From contig CAMJDL010000002.1 of the NCBI GenBank assembly GCA_946404405.1, forward strand, positions 1-64,000: a DNA stretch of 64,000 bases, read 5' to 3'. The position numbers and the translations under genes were made by a program. The first letter of the stretch is position 1, and each line of letters begins with the position of its first letter. The notes beneath the pieces were generated by a model. The model saw only the letters and a program-made list of their open reading frames with translations. It had not been told where the DNA came from and ran no database searches. Shown piece after piece: positions 16,006 through 24,685 of the stretch. The stretch comes from an uncultured Prevotella sp. GTDB taxonomy: Bacteria > Bacteroidota > Bacteroidia > Bacteroidales > Bacteroidaceae.

Positions 16006-17487
16006 ATGAAGAGACTGACCGAGAAACAATCACGACATTCGCTGACCACACAAATCGTTGCGTGGGTGGTCGGATTTGTGTCTGTACTCTTCGTCACCGC
16101 CCTCTTTATCATGTTCCACCATGCCCGCCAATCCATCTATCATGAGGCGATGGAGAAAGCGCGTCAGACGTTGCGCACTACCGAGCTTCGCATCGATAAT
16201 ACTCTGAGCGAGGTGGAGACGGCAACGCGTAGCATGCATTGGACCATAGAGAAACGACTGGACCAGCCGGAGATTATGGATAGCCTCTGTCGGCAACTGG
16301 TGTCAGTGAACCCACACATCCTGGGCTGTGCCATCGCTTTCGAGCCGGGTGTCTATCCAAAGTATGGCACTTATTACGGGGTGTCTGCCTACCGCAGTCA
16401 CTCTGACTCGACAAAGATACACTCAGCAATGAACAGACGTAGGCTGCCTTACACGCGCGAGAAATGGTACTTCATACCCCTGCATAACGAAGCCCCCATC
16501 TGGATAGATCCCTATATAGACAGGGAACAGGGCGAGACGTCGCTCATCACATCCTACGGCATGCCGCTGCACAACAAGGAGGGTGAACTGGTGGGCGTGT
16601 TGTCAGCCCATATCTCTATGAAGTGGTTTGCCGACCTCATCCTCTCGCTACGCCCGTTCCCGAACTCACATGCTACGGTCATGAGTACTGACGGACACCT
16701 CATCATCCACCCCGAGAACACGCTGAAAGAACATGAGGCACACTTCAAAGAGGCCTACACCGACGTCACCAACGACGCTCATCTGGCAGCCATATCGATG
16801 ATGACGGGCCATGCAGGTCACAGTGCCATACACGTCGACGGCGATCCGAGCTTCATTTTCTATCATCCCTTCGAGAATGCGGGATGGAGCGTAGCCATCG
16901 TCTGTCCGGAGAGCGACATCTTCAGTTCCTACAATTCGCTGTTGCGTTATACTATTATCATCAGTCTGATAGGTCTGGTGCTCCTGGCATTGTTCTGTCT
17001 GTTCATCAGTCATCGCCAGCTACGTCCCTTGCAACGTCTGGTGGACGAAGCCCGTAGCATGGCTGAAGGTGAACTTGACGTGCCAGTGGAGATGAGTCAC
17101 CGCACCGACGAGGTGGGCTACGTGCAGAACACGTTCAGGCAGATGCAAGAGCGAATAGTCCAGCACATTGCCCATATCACCCACCTGACCGACGTGCTGC
17201 GTCAGCGCAACGAAGATCTGAAGCTGGCCTACGACCAAGCCCTCGAGGCTGACCGTATGAAGGATGCCGTCATCCTGAACATGAGCGACCGCATGGAACT
17301 GGCGGTCAAGGGTATCCACGCCACCGTGGGTGATTTCCGTCAGCATATTGCCGACATGGATACTGAGGAGTGCAGCCACATGGCCGAGAAGATTGGCCGA
17401 TATACCGAGACGACTACCGAATTGCTGGGCAACCTGCTCGACATTGCTGACAGGAATAATAAGAAAGAGGAGGAACGCCCATGTTAG
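16006..17487 (+). CDS. Cache-HAMP sensor with kinase-like tail lacking the phospho-histidine
   Basis: 493 aa. TM1 (about 17-38), Cache sensor domain (about 45-305), TM2 (about 315-335), HAMP (to about 390) and a coiled coil. The end aligns by eye with the dimerisation helix of the next protein: here M-K-D-A-V-I-L-N-M-S-D-R-M-E-L, there K-T-Q-F-M-Q-D-M-S-H-Q-I-R-T-P-L. So the phospho-acceptor His is Asp and there is no ATPase domain. It cannot be a kinase itself; it may heterodimerise with the full kinase through HAMP and coiled coil. Its stop overlaps the next start by 7 bp, with a strong GAGGAGG ribosome site inside its 3' end. Confidence 0.85.
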   Translation: MKRLTEKQSRHSLTTQIVAWVVGFVSVLFVTALFIMFHHARQSIYHEAMEKARQTLRTTELRIDNTLSEVETATRSMHWTIEKRLDQPEIMDSLCRQLVSVNPHILGCAIAFEPGVYPKYGTYYGVSAYRSHSDSTKIHSAMNRRRLPYTREKWYFIPLHNEAPIWIDPYIDREQGETSLITSYGMPLHNKEGELVGVLSAHISMKWFADLILSLRPFPNSHATVMSTDGHLIIHPENTLKEHEAHFKEAYTDVTNDAHLAAISMMTGHAGHSAIHVDGDPSFIFYHPFENAGWSVAIVCPESDIFSSYNSLLRYTIIISLIGLVLLALFCLFISHRQLRPLQRLVDEARSMAEGELDVPVEMSHRTDEVGYVQNTFRQMQERIVQHIAHITHLTDVLRQRNEDLKLAYDQALEADRMKDAVILNMSDRMELAVKGIHATVGDFRQHIADMDTEECSHMAEKIGRYTETTTELLGNLLDIADRNNKKEEERPC

Positions 17488-19433
17488 AGATGCACAAACA
17501 CATACGCAAGTCGCTGTCGACGAGGCTCTGTCTGGACATTCTCTTCGTCGTCATGCTGATATTCACGCTGTCACTCGGATTCCTGTACTGGCAGTCGCGT
17601 AACATCATCCGTCAGGAGGCTATTGACGAGGCTTCGCATGTGTTGGACAACACGGCCCTGCGTGTCAAGGGACAAATGCTGGAGTTAGAGACGGCCACGC
17701 GAAATATCCTGTGGCTCATCAACCTCAACCATGAGCAGGACTCGCTGCTAAAATACTCGCACCGCATCGTCGCTAACCATCCACATGTCAACGGCTGTTC
17801 CATTACCATGGAGCCCGACTACTATCCTGGTGAGGACTATGGCTTCTCGGCCTATTCCGTACGCATCGACGACAAGAAGGAACGTCAGAAGGATTCAGTG
17901 GCTACGGTACGTGAGGCTGACTACGACTATTATAATAAGGTATGGTACAAGACGCCACGCCAAAAGAATATCGCCTGCTGGGTGGACCCCTTCGACGACT
18001 ACAACGCAGGCACGCTGTCCAGCCCTGAGATGATAGCCTCTTACTGTGTGCCCTTGCACGACTGGAAGGGCAAGTTCATCGGCGTCATCTCTACCGACCT
18101 GTCGCTGAAGAATCTGACAGAGACCATCACCGCCGAGCATCCTTACAATAATTCCTACTTCATGATGCTGGGTGCCGACGGCCATTACTTCGTACACCCT
18201 GACACCACCAAGGTGCTGAAGCAGTCCATCTTCACTGGCACCGACCCCAGGGAGAATCCCGACGTCGTGGCACTGGGCTACGAGATGACCAAAGGTCGTA
18301 CAGGCCACATGGACGTCAAACTGGACGGCCGTCAGCTCATCGTGCTCTATCGCCCCTTGGATGGTACGCAGTGGAGCGTGGCACTGGTATGTCCCTCCAA
18401 CGAGATGCTGCGCGGATACAACCGTCTGAACTACATCCTGCTGCCCATGCTCGTCATAGGACTCCTGCTGCTGGCACTGGGCTGTCAGCGTATTGTGCGA
18501 CACTTCATACAGCCGTTGGGACTGCTGGCTGCCGAGTTGCGACAGATTGGCGACGGTAACTACGAGAAAACGCTGCCGCACAGCGAGCGCACCGACTTGA
18601 TAGGTCAGCTGCAGAACAGCTTCTGCCAGATGCGCCGCAGCATCAGCCAGCACATCAGAGATGCGGAACAGACGAGACAGGAAACCGAACAGCGTACCAA
18701 GGAACTGGAACAGGCCACCCTGTTGGCACGCGAGGCCAGCGAACAGAAGACGCAATTCATGCAGGACATGTCGCACCAGATACGTACGCCACTCAACATC
18801 GTTCACGGCTTCTCACAGATTCTGCGTGACGACAGTGAGGGGATTCCCGATGATGAAAAGCAGCAGATTGTCGAGACCATGTACGTACAAACCAATGCCC
18901 TTGACTACATGGTAAGTAAGCTGCTCACCGCCTCGCTCATCGAAAGCCATCAGGCCATCAGCACCAACGATATAGTCAGTTGCAACGAACTGGCCCGTGA
19001 GGCCTTCGACAATGCCAGCAGCCTCATTACACCTGCTGTCGAGATGCACTTGGACAGTCATGTATCTGATGCGGTCACGGTCAATACCAACCGCCATCAT
19101 CTGCTCATTGTGCTCACCGAACTGCTGTTCAACGCCCTCCACTTTACCCGTGAGGGCAGTGTCACCATGCACATTGATGCTGACGACGAAGCCGTGCGCT
19201 TCACCGTAGAAGACACAGGACCAGGTATTCCCGCCGATAAGACCGGCTTCGTATTTAAAAAATTCACCAAGCTCGACATGTTTACCGATGGCCTTGGCCT
19301 TGGCCTGTTCCTATGCCAACGTGTTGTCCAGCTCATGGGAGGCAGCCTGACGCTTGACACTCAATACACTGGTGGTAGCCGTTTCGTTTTGGTATCACAT
19401 TTTACCCCTAATGCGACAGATTCTGAGGGGTAA
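17481..19433 (+). CDS. Cache-HAMP histidine kinase
   Basis: 650 aa. TM1 (about 15-35), Cache domain (about 40-305), TM2 (about 317-338), HAMP, coiled coil, HisKA with M-S-H-Q-I-R-T-P-L-N (His about residue 431) and HATPase_c with T-E-L-L-F-N-A-L-H-F (N box), V-E-D-T-G-P-G-I-P (G1) and G-L-G-L-G-L-F-L (G2). All key residues look intact. No receiver domain or adjacent response regulator is encoded, so it is an orphan kinase. The start at 17481 has an unusually good Shine-Dalgarno for this genome (GAGGAGG, 8 bp upstream) and overlaps the preceding gene. Its Cache domain (G-C-S-I-T-M-E-P-D-Y-Y-P) is paralogous to the other three in this region. Confidence 0.92.
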   Translation: MLEMHKHIRKSLSTRLCLDILFVVMLIFTLSLGFLYWQSRNIIRQEAIDEASHVLDNTALRVKGQMLELETATRNILWLINLNHEQDSLLKYSHRIVANHPHVNGCSITMEPDYYPGEDYGFSAYSVRIDDKKERQKDSVATVREADYDYYNKVWYKTPRQKNIACWVDPFDDYNAGTLSSPEMIASYCVPLHDWKGKFIGVISTDLSLKNLTETITAEHPYNNSYFMMLGADGHYFVHPDTTKVLKQSIFTGTDPRENPDVVALGYEMTKGRTGHMDVKLDGRQLIVLYRPLDGTQWSVALVCPSNEMLRGYNRLNYILLPMLVIGLLLLALGCQRIVRHFIQPLGLLAAELRQIGDGNYEKTLPHSERTDLIGQLQNSFCQMRRSISQHIRDAEQTRQETEQRTKELEQATLLAREASEQKTQFMQDMSHQIRTPLNIVHGFSQILRDDSEGIPDDEKQQIVETMYVQTNALDYMVSKLLTASLIESHQAISTNDIVSCNELAREAFDNASSLITPAVEMHLDSHVSDAVTVNTNRHHLLIVLTELLFNALHFTREGSVTMHIDADDEAVRFTVEDTGPGIPADKTGFVFKKFTKLDMFTDGLGLGLFLCQRVVQLMGGSLTLDTQYTGGSRFVLVSHFTPNATDSEG

Positions 19434-19468
19434 AAAATCAGTGTCGCAGAAAACCGGCAGTTGTCGCA
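19401..19468. promoter_or_regulatory. Interleaved inverted repeats and TGTCGCA repeats
   Basis: TTTACCCCT (19401-19409) pairs with AGGGGTAAA (19426-19434); TGCGACA (19412-19418) pairs with TGTCGCA (19442-19448), giving an a-b-a'-b' order. A further TGTCGCA is at 19462-19468, exactly 20 bp from the previous one. The site overlaps the end of the kinase gene and lies upstream of the lipoprotein promoter. It could be a terminator or a regulator binding site. Confidence 0.5.
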
Positions 19469-19497
19469 TAGACTTTGAGTGAAAAACCGAAAATTTG

Positions 19498-19528
19498 TTG
19501 GAACGAGGTAAAAATCGTCATAACTTTG
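19498..19528 (+). promoter_or_regulatory. Promoter of the large lipoprotein gene
   Basis: TTG at 19498-19500 and TAACTTTG at 19521-19528 fit the -33/-7 pattern. A leader of about 65 bases precedes the ATG at 19599. Confidence 0.65.
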
Positions 19529-19598
19529 CATTGTCGAAAGTCAAAAACGACTCGGCAAGAGATTAAAAAAAATGTTTAACAATAAAAAAATAAGAGTT

Positions 19599-21473
19599 AT
19601 GACAACAAAGAAGAATTTGGTAAAGTCGATGTTCATGAACATCCTTTCCGCAGGTATTTTCAGTTTTGGTTTCGTATTCACCGCTTGCAGTGCAGACGAT
19701 GATTTGTCAAACGAGAATCCTCTTGACAACAACCAAGAGATTGTTGCTGGCGAGAACGATGCCATCAAGCAGCCTATCGCACTGAAGTATGAAGACTTCA
19801 TTACTTCTTACGACGTTGAGATACTGGATGCCGACACCACTCAGATTGCAGTGAGCAAGGCATACGCTGACAAGATGGGCATCCAGAACTTCGTGAATCA
19901 TCCCTTGAGTATCTGGCATAGCAAGGAGGAGCTCGGTTACCTTCGCCGCCCCGTTGCCCAGCGCAAGGTTGGCGACAAGTACATCCTCGAGGTGGTTCCC
20001 TCTGGTCTCGGTGAAATCGTCCAGTCTGGCGACCTGAAGCTGAGCACAGCCCTCTACGTAGACCCCAGCAAGGCAGCAACCACACGCTCTGGCCAAGGTG
20101 CCGAATATGGTGCACAGTATATTGATGACGACAACGTGATCCACCCCATGGCCATCACCATTCCCATGGAAGCTGTGACCCGTGGCGGCGGCAGCGGCAA
20201 CCTCACCTTCACACCGGAGGAAGTGATGGGCGCACAGACACGCGGCATCGAAACCCTTCCCCAAGACATTGAGGATTTCTTCGTCAATCTGGGTAAGAGT
20301 TTTGCTGACGGCGACATGAAGAAAGGCATCAACTTTAAGAATGTCGGTGGCCAGTGGAATCTGATCACGCTCGATCCCAAACTCGACAAGAAGTTCCCCA
20401 TCTCCTGTGGCAAAGAGAGTGCCGACACCATCACCATCAGCGTCACCGGCAAGTCTTACTTCCAACTTGGCTACCGTCTGAACCTGAGCGTTGAGAAGAT
20501 GAAGGTGACCAACTTCGAGACCGCTCTCTTCGGCGAGTTCGCCTTCAATCCCCAGGTAACCGTTGGCAGCAGCAGAAAGCTGGAGATTCCCGACGACAAA
20601 TCGACAATGAACCTTGGCGACCTGCCCGGCGCAGCATTCACCTTCCCCGTCATGGGTGTCCCCGTTCCCATCGTGCTGAGAAACCATCTCGACCTGAAGT
20701 TCGACGCCAGCGTTGAGGGTAAGATCTACACAGGCCTGAAGTACGAGTTTGCATCAGAGTTCGAGGTTGGTCTGAAGTACAACGGCAAATGGAGCACCAT
20801 CGCCAACGGTGAGATCAAGAAGAACGAGCTGAGCTTCATCACCCCACGTGCCACCATTCACGCAGAGACGGGCGTAGGACTCTACTTCTGCACAGACGTA
20901 CTGATCGGTGGCGTAGCAGGCCCCACAGCCAGCATCGGTCCGAAGATCATGGGTGAGATGGATATGGTGTTCGCACCAATGGAGAAGATTCCGTTCAAGT
21001 TCGACGCAGCCATCAAGGAAGGTATCTATGGCGAAGTCGGTGCCAAGCTGTCACTCTGGAAGATTGAACTCGGTAAGTTCTCATGCCCCTTCACCATCGG
21101 TTCTGACATCACCCTCTGGGAGTACTCCAGCTGGAAGAACGACAACAGCAATGCCACTGACAAGAACACGGCCTACTTTGAGAACCTGAAGAAGCAGAGC
21201 GAGGAAGAGGCTGCCAAGCTGAGGCACGAGGACAACGTAAAGACCCTTAGTGTTTGTGAGAAGGTTCTCAAGGACCTGATGGTAGATTCGAGACTGAACG
21301 CACATAGAAGAATATTAGGAGAACTCAGATTCGAGAGCCTGATTGCATCAGCTGTCAAGGATTACATTGCCCAGTATGGCGAGGAGAGTCTCAAGAACTA
21401 CGATGGTTTTGATAACACCTATGATAAACTGTTCAGATTTGTCATGGCAAGAATCGTGCAGCGCAAGTATTAA
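19599..21473 (+). CDS. Large lipoprotein of unknown function in the signalling locus
   Basis: 624 aa. A lipoprotein signal peptide (M-T-T-K-K-N-L-V-K-S ... F-V-F-T-A-C-S-A-D-D-D) predicts lipidation at the Cys and, given the acidic D-D-D after it, export to the outer membrane. The body is strand-rich with no domain I recognise; it contains several T-R-G/T-R-S repeats (residues about 160-215) and ends in a helical, Lys/Glu-rich tail. It has its own promoter and a strong terminator, and sits between the histidine kinase and the second phosphatase, so it may be a surface partner of these sensors or a regulated output. The ATG at 19599 is preferred to one at 19572 because it starts a clean signal peptide. 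Confidence 0.75.
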   Translation: MTTKKNLVKSMFMNILSAGIFSFGFVFTACSADDDLSNENPLDNNQEIVAGENDAIKQPIALKYEDFITSYDVEILDADTTQIAVSKAYADKMGIQNFVNHPLSIWHSKEELGYLRRPVAQRKVGDKYILEVVPSGLGEIVQSGDLKLSTALYVDPSKAATTRSGQGAEYGAQYIDDDNVIHPMAITIPMEAVTRGGGSGNLTFTPEEVMGAQTRGIETLPQDIEDFFVNLGKSFADGDMKKGINFKNVGGQWNLITLDPKLDKKFPISCGKESADTITISVTGKSYFQLGYRLNLSVEKMKVTNFETALFGEFAFNPQVTVGSSRKLEIPDDKSTMNLGDLPGAAFTFPVMGVPVPIVLRNHLDLKFDASVEGKIYTGLKYEFASEFEVGLKYNGKWSTIANGEIKKNELSFITPRATIHAETGVGLYFCTDVLIGGVAGPTASIGPKIMGEMDMVFAPMEKIPFKFDAAIKEGIYGEVGAKLSLWKIELGKFSCPFTIGSDITLWEYSSWKNDNSNATDKNTAYFENLKKQSEEEAAKLRHEDNVKTLSVCEKVLKDLMVDSRLNAHRRILGELRFESLIASAVKDYIAQYGEESLKNYDGFDNTYDKLFRFVMARIVQRKY

Positions 21474-21517
21474 TCAGTAATGTACTGATACGATAGGACT
21501 TGCATACGAAAAAATTA

Positions 21518-21547
21518 GCTGGAAGTTTTGAACTTCCAGTTTTTTTA
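21518..21547 (+). terminator. Rho-independent terminator
   Basis: CTGGAAGTT (21519-21527), loop TTG, AACTTCCAG (21531-21539), then seven T. It ends the lipoprotein transcript just before the next -7 box. Confidence 0.9.
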
Positions 21548-21549
21548 TT

Positions 21550-21557
21550 TATCTTTG
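21550..21557 (+). promoter_or_regulatory. -7 box of the second phosphatase/STAS operon
   Basis: TATCTTTG at 21550-21557, 19 bp before the ATG at 21577. It abuts the T-run of the terminator, so the -33 region overlaps the terminator stem. Confidence 0.6.
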
Positions 21558-21576
21558 TCGCCAAATATACTGAGCA

Positions 21577-23751
21577 ATGCAGAATTCTCTGTCAGCACGG
21601 CTTACCTATCGCATCATGGCGGTGGTTCTGGTGATGATGGCTATCATCACAGGTGTGGTGTATTTCACCGTCAGAGAGTCGATGCTCGTAGAGGCCCAGG
21701 GCCGCTACCTGAATGTTCTGCGCAAGATTCAGGGCGAGCAACGCCGCATAACGACTCTGGTGGATATGGCCACCATGAACAATGCCCATGACATAGAGGA
21801 AGACCTTGACAATCCGGAGAAGATGTTCGACCACATGGAGCGCATTGTCCATTTGAGCGATAATATTGCCTGCTGTTATCTGATATTCGAGCCATACTAT
21901 TATCCCAGCAAAGGCCGGCTTTTCATTCCCTGTGCCCGCAGAAACTCAAAAGGCAGCGTAAGAGTGTCGTGTATTGACAGCACGTATCACAGTTATTTCT
22001 CAGATGTCTGGTTCCAGGAGCAAATCAAGAAAGACCGTCAGGACTGGACAAAGCCTTATTACGAGAGTCCACTGTTTGCTGGCAATGAGGAACCACGTGT
22101 GTTGAAAACCTTCACCGTTCCCATCCATAACCGCGAAGGGCGCCCGGTGGCCTTGCTCTGTTCCGACCTGTCGTTAGGGGATATGCGCAACGGTATCATA
22201 AAAGAATTGGAGGAGGTCCACGAGCAGGATGAGAAGGGGTGCAACCGTCATTCCTACCATATCTCGTTCTCCTACGATGGTGTCTATCTCAACCATCCCG
22301 ACAAGCAGCGCATCGTCAACAAGAACTTTGTAGAGGAAGTGAAGGAGACACCCGACACGCTCGATGATCATGTCCTGGCCGGTATGATGCAGAACCCGGA
22401 AGGCTCGGCAATGGTCAAAATCGATGGCGTGCCTTCATGGATCTATTACCAGAACATCAAGCCAAGAAGAATGATTAGTGCCATTGTCGTACCCGAGGAG
22501 GTCATCTTTCACAATGGACGTCGGTTGAACATCATCATCCTTTTGACGATGATCGGCGGTCTGCTGGCCATTTATCTGTTCTGCCGCCGTCAGATCAAGA
22601 ATATCGCTGACCCATTTGCAGCACAGAAGGCTGCAGTAGACCGCGAGCTGACCATTGCCCATGATATACAGAAGGCCCTGCTGCCAAAGCCATTCTCTGA
22701 CTCCAATCTCTATGCTACGCAGACACCAGCCCGCGATGTGGGTGGCGACCTTTACGACTACTTCGTACACGAGGGGCGTCTGGTGTTCTGCATCGCTGAC
22801 GTCAGCGGCAAGGGCGTACCTGCCGCCTTACTCATGGCTGTCATGAGAGCGATGTTCCGCAGCGAAGCACACCGTGTTGACAGTGCTGCCGAGGTTGTTG
22901 AAACCATGAATCGTAACCTCAGCGAGGAATATAACGGTGGCGACTTTGTCACCATGTTCGTGGGCATTCTCGACCTCACGACCGGGCATCTCGACTATTG
23001 CAATGCAGGCCACGAAGCGCCACTTATTGCAGGACAGCCGCTGGACGTCAAGCGTAACCTGCCCGTAGGGTCGCTGTCGGATTGGAGCTATGAGGGTCAG
23101 CAGACGCAATTGAAGCCTGGCGACATGTTGTTCCTCTATACGGACGGACTGAGCGAGGCCAAGAACAGCGCAGAAGAGTTGTTGGGCAGAAAGCGCGTAC
23201 AGCAAATAGTCAGCGAACACGCTACAGACACAGCACAGCAGTTGATAGAACTGATGGAGGCTGAGGTGCGCCATCATGCTGGCGATGCAGAACAGAACGA
23301 TGACATCACGATGCTGGCCATCAAATGGCAGCCCACCTCTCAGTTCTCAGTTCTCAACTCTCACCTCTCCATGCGTGCCACGATGGACGACATAGCCCGT
23401 ATCGAACCCTACATTGCCCAAATAACGAAACAGGCAGGTATGGAAGGAAGAGAAGGCAAGCGCCTGCGACTGGCAGTAGAAGAGGCTGTGGCAAATATCA
23501 TCAATCATGGGCAGGCCACCACCATCACCCTTCAGACAGTCATCGACGAACAAGGAATCACACTGACCATCGACGACGACGGACAACCCTTCGATCCGAC
23601 GGGCGACTCTTCCACAGACTTCTCTGTGCCTGCTGACGAGCGGCCTCCAGGAGGCTTGGGCATCATGTTCCTTCATCAGATGACTGATGGCTTGGCATAC
23701 CAGCGCATAGACGGACATAATGTGCTGAAAATTAAAAAGGTAAAAAAGTAA
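21577..23751 (+). CDS. Cache-PP2C (SpoIIE type) phosphatase with C-terminal RsbW-like kinase domain, second copy
   Basis: 724 aa. TM1 (about 10-32), Cache domain (about 40-305), TM2 (about 318-338), a short linker instead of a clear HAMP, PP2C SpoIIE domain (about 360-585) and HATPase_c (about 605-720). Metal motifs: D-V-G-G-D-L-Y-D, A-D-V-S-G-K-G-V-P, Y-T-D-G-L-S-E-A, N-D-D-I-T-M-L. HATPase: L-A-V-E-E-A-V-A-N-I-I-N-H (N box) and P-G-G-L-G-I-M-F. The linker between the catalytic domains is encoded by a 7-bp repeat array (23337-23370). It is followed 13 bp later by a STAS gene, repeating the phosphatase-STAS layout at 12-14.8 kb. Confidence 0.9.
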   Translation: MQNSLSARLTYRIMAVVLVMMAIITGVVYFTVRESMLVEAQGRYLNVLRKIQGEQRRITTLVDMATMNNAHDIEEDLDNPEKMFDHMERIVHLSDNIACCYLIFEPYYYPSKGRLFIPCARRNSKGSVRVSCIDSTYHSYFSDVWFQEQIKKDRQDWTKPYYESPLFAGNEEPRVLKTFTVPIHNREGRPVALLCSDLSLGDMRNGIIKELEEVHEQDEKGCNRHSYHISFSYDGVYLNHPDKQRIVNKNFVEEVKETPDTLDDHVLAGMMQNPEGSAMVKIDGVPSWIYYQNIKPRRMISAIVVPEEVIFHNGRRLNIIILLTMIGGLLAIYLFCRRQIKNIADPFAAQKAAVDRELTIAHDIQKALLPKPFSDSNLYATQTPARDVGGDLYDYFVHEGRLVFCIADVSGKGVPAALLMAVMRAMFRSEAHRVDSAAEVVETMNRNLSEEYNGGDFVTMFVGILDLTTGHLDYCNAGHEAPLIAGQPLDVKRNLPVGSLSDWSYEGQQTQLKPGDMLFLYTDGLSEAKNSAEELLGRKRVQQIVSEHATDTAQQLIELMEAEVRHHAGDAEQNDDITMLAIKWQPTSQFSVLNSHLSMRATMDDIARIEPYIAQITKQAGMEGREGKRLRLAVEEAVANIINHGQATTITLQTVIDEQGITLTIDDDGQPFDPTGDSSTDFSVPADERPPGGLGIMFLHQMTDGLAYQRIDGHNVLKIKKVKK
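23337..23370 (+). repeat. 7-bp tandem array inside a coding linker
   Basis: Units CTCTCAG, TTCTCAG, TTCTCAA, CTCTCAC, CTCTCC, in frame between the PP2C and HATPase domains. It encodes part of the Ser-rich segment T-S-Q-F-S-V-L-N-S-H-L-S. Confidence 0.75.
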
Positions 23752-23764
23752 AACAGATAAGATT

Positions 23765-24073
23765 ATGTTGAACATCACGATTAACGAAGAGGCAGGAAGG
23801 CTCGTAGCAGCCCTCGTCGGAGACCTTGACAATGCTGCCAGTACCCAGGCAAAACGTAGTCTCGAACCAATATTCGAACGTACTGACTGCGATGTGGTCA
23901 TTGACTGTACGGAGCTGAATTACATCTCGAGTAGCGGTCTGCGCATTATCCTCGACATTTTCAAGCATACACGCAGCAACGGCCATAAGGCCATACTGAA
24001 GAATCTGTCGGAAGACGTGAAGGAGGTCTTCGATCTCAGTGGATTCCTACAACTTTTTATAGTTGAACATTGA
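23765..24073 (+). CDS. STAS domain protein, second copy
   Basis: 102 aa SpoIIAA/RsbV-like. The phosphorylation loop D-C-T-E-L-N-Y-I-S-S-S-G-L-R has the Ser before G-L. It is the expected partner of the HATPase and PP2C domains of the gene just upstream. The last codons (I-V-E-H-stop) and the TGA lie inside a 7-bp array. It is followed by an AraC-type regulator gene, the most obvious DNA-binding output of the locus. Confidence 0.9.
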   Translation: MLNITINEEAGRLVAALVGDLDNAASTQAKRSLEPIFERTDCDVVIDCTELNYISSSGLRIILDIFKHTRSNGHKAILKNLSEDVKEVFDLSGFLQLFIVEH

Positions 24074-24102
24074 AAGTTGAACGTTGAAAGTTGAACATTG
24101 AA
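24061..24102 (+). repeat. Degenerate 7-bp tandem array
   Basis: Six units: AGTTGAA, CATTGAA, AGTTGAA, CGTTGAA, AGTTGAA, CATTGAA. It includes the STAS stop codon (24071-24073) and ends 2 bp before the ATG of the regulator gene. Confidence 0.85.
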
Positions 24103-24104
24103 CG

Positions 24105-24662
24105 ATGGCAGAAGATATCAAGAAGCTACAAGACGAGGTCGCCTTCCTGAAAGGAGAGGTAGAACGATTGAAAGACGAATTGGTACGCATGGTAAGTCGA
24201 AACCTCGACCTGTCTGAAAAGTTAGAGTATGATGTAGAATTGCGCCGTCGTACCGAGGTGGCCCGTGAGATTATGGAGGCTCGCGTAGAACGTCAGCGTA
24301 ATGCTGACCTGCAGGACGACGGACAACTGATGGCTCTCATCGAGATACACGTTGAGAAGGATCGTCCGCATCTGCGCCCCGATTTTGGTCCCACCCAACT
24401 GGCAGACATGCTGGGTGTCTCGATGACCAGACTTTACCAGCTCTTCCGCCATCAGACCATCCATCGTACGCCCGAAGCCTATATCGACAACCTGCGCACG
24501 CTGGCCGCCCTGCGACTGTTGCGCGAAAAGCCCAACTACACCATTGCCGTCATTGCCGAAGAGGCAGGCTTCGCCAATGTCCGCACCCTTCAGCGCCGCA
24601 TCCAGGACGCCATCGGCATGTCGCCCGTAGATTATCGACTGATGCTCAACCGCGATTTTTGA
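24105..24662 (+). CDS. AraC-type regulator with N-terminal coiled coil
   Basis: 185 aa. Residues 1-55 form a Leu/Glu/Lys-rich coiled coil (A-E-D-I-K-K-L-Q-D-E-V-A-F-L-K-G). Residues about 80-185 are an AraC double helix-turn-helix: L-A-D-M-L-G-V-S-M-T-R-L-Y-Q-L-F-R first, then I-A-V-I-A-E-E-A-G-F-A-N-V-R-T-L-Q-R-R and the family end G-M-S-P-V-D-Y-R. No membrane or ligand-binding domain is visible. The coiled coil suggests dimerisation or docking to another protein. It ends the phosphatase-STAS operon, so STAS-dependent control of this regulator is a testable idea. Confidence 0.85.
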   Translation: MAEDIKKLQDEVAFLKGEVERLKDELVRMVSRNLDLSEKLEYDVELRRRTEVAREIMEARVERQRNADLQDDGQLMALIEIHVEKDRPHLRPDFGPTQLADMLGVSMTRLYQLFRHQTIHRTPEAYIDNLRTLAALRLLREKPNYTIAVIAEEAGFANVRTLQRRIQDAIGMSPVDYRLMLNRDF

Positions 24663-24685
24663 GTATTGAAAAAGCCGCGAACAAA

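Noticed and set aside
17895..18806. Long minus-strand open frame inside the histidine kinase gene
   Set aside because: Codon-bias shadow of the kinase, whose motifs are intact.
19707..20687. Open frame of 326 codons antisense to the large lipoprotein gene
   Set aside because: It mirrors the codon pattern of the sense gene, lacks a promoter and shows no domain; the sense gene has a signal peptide, promoter and terminator.
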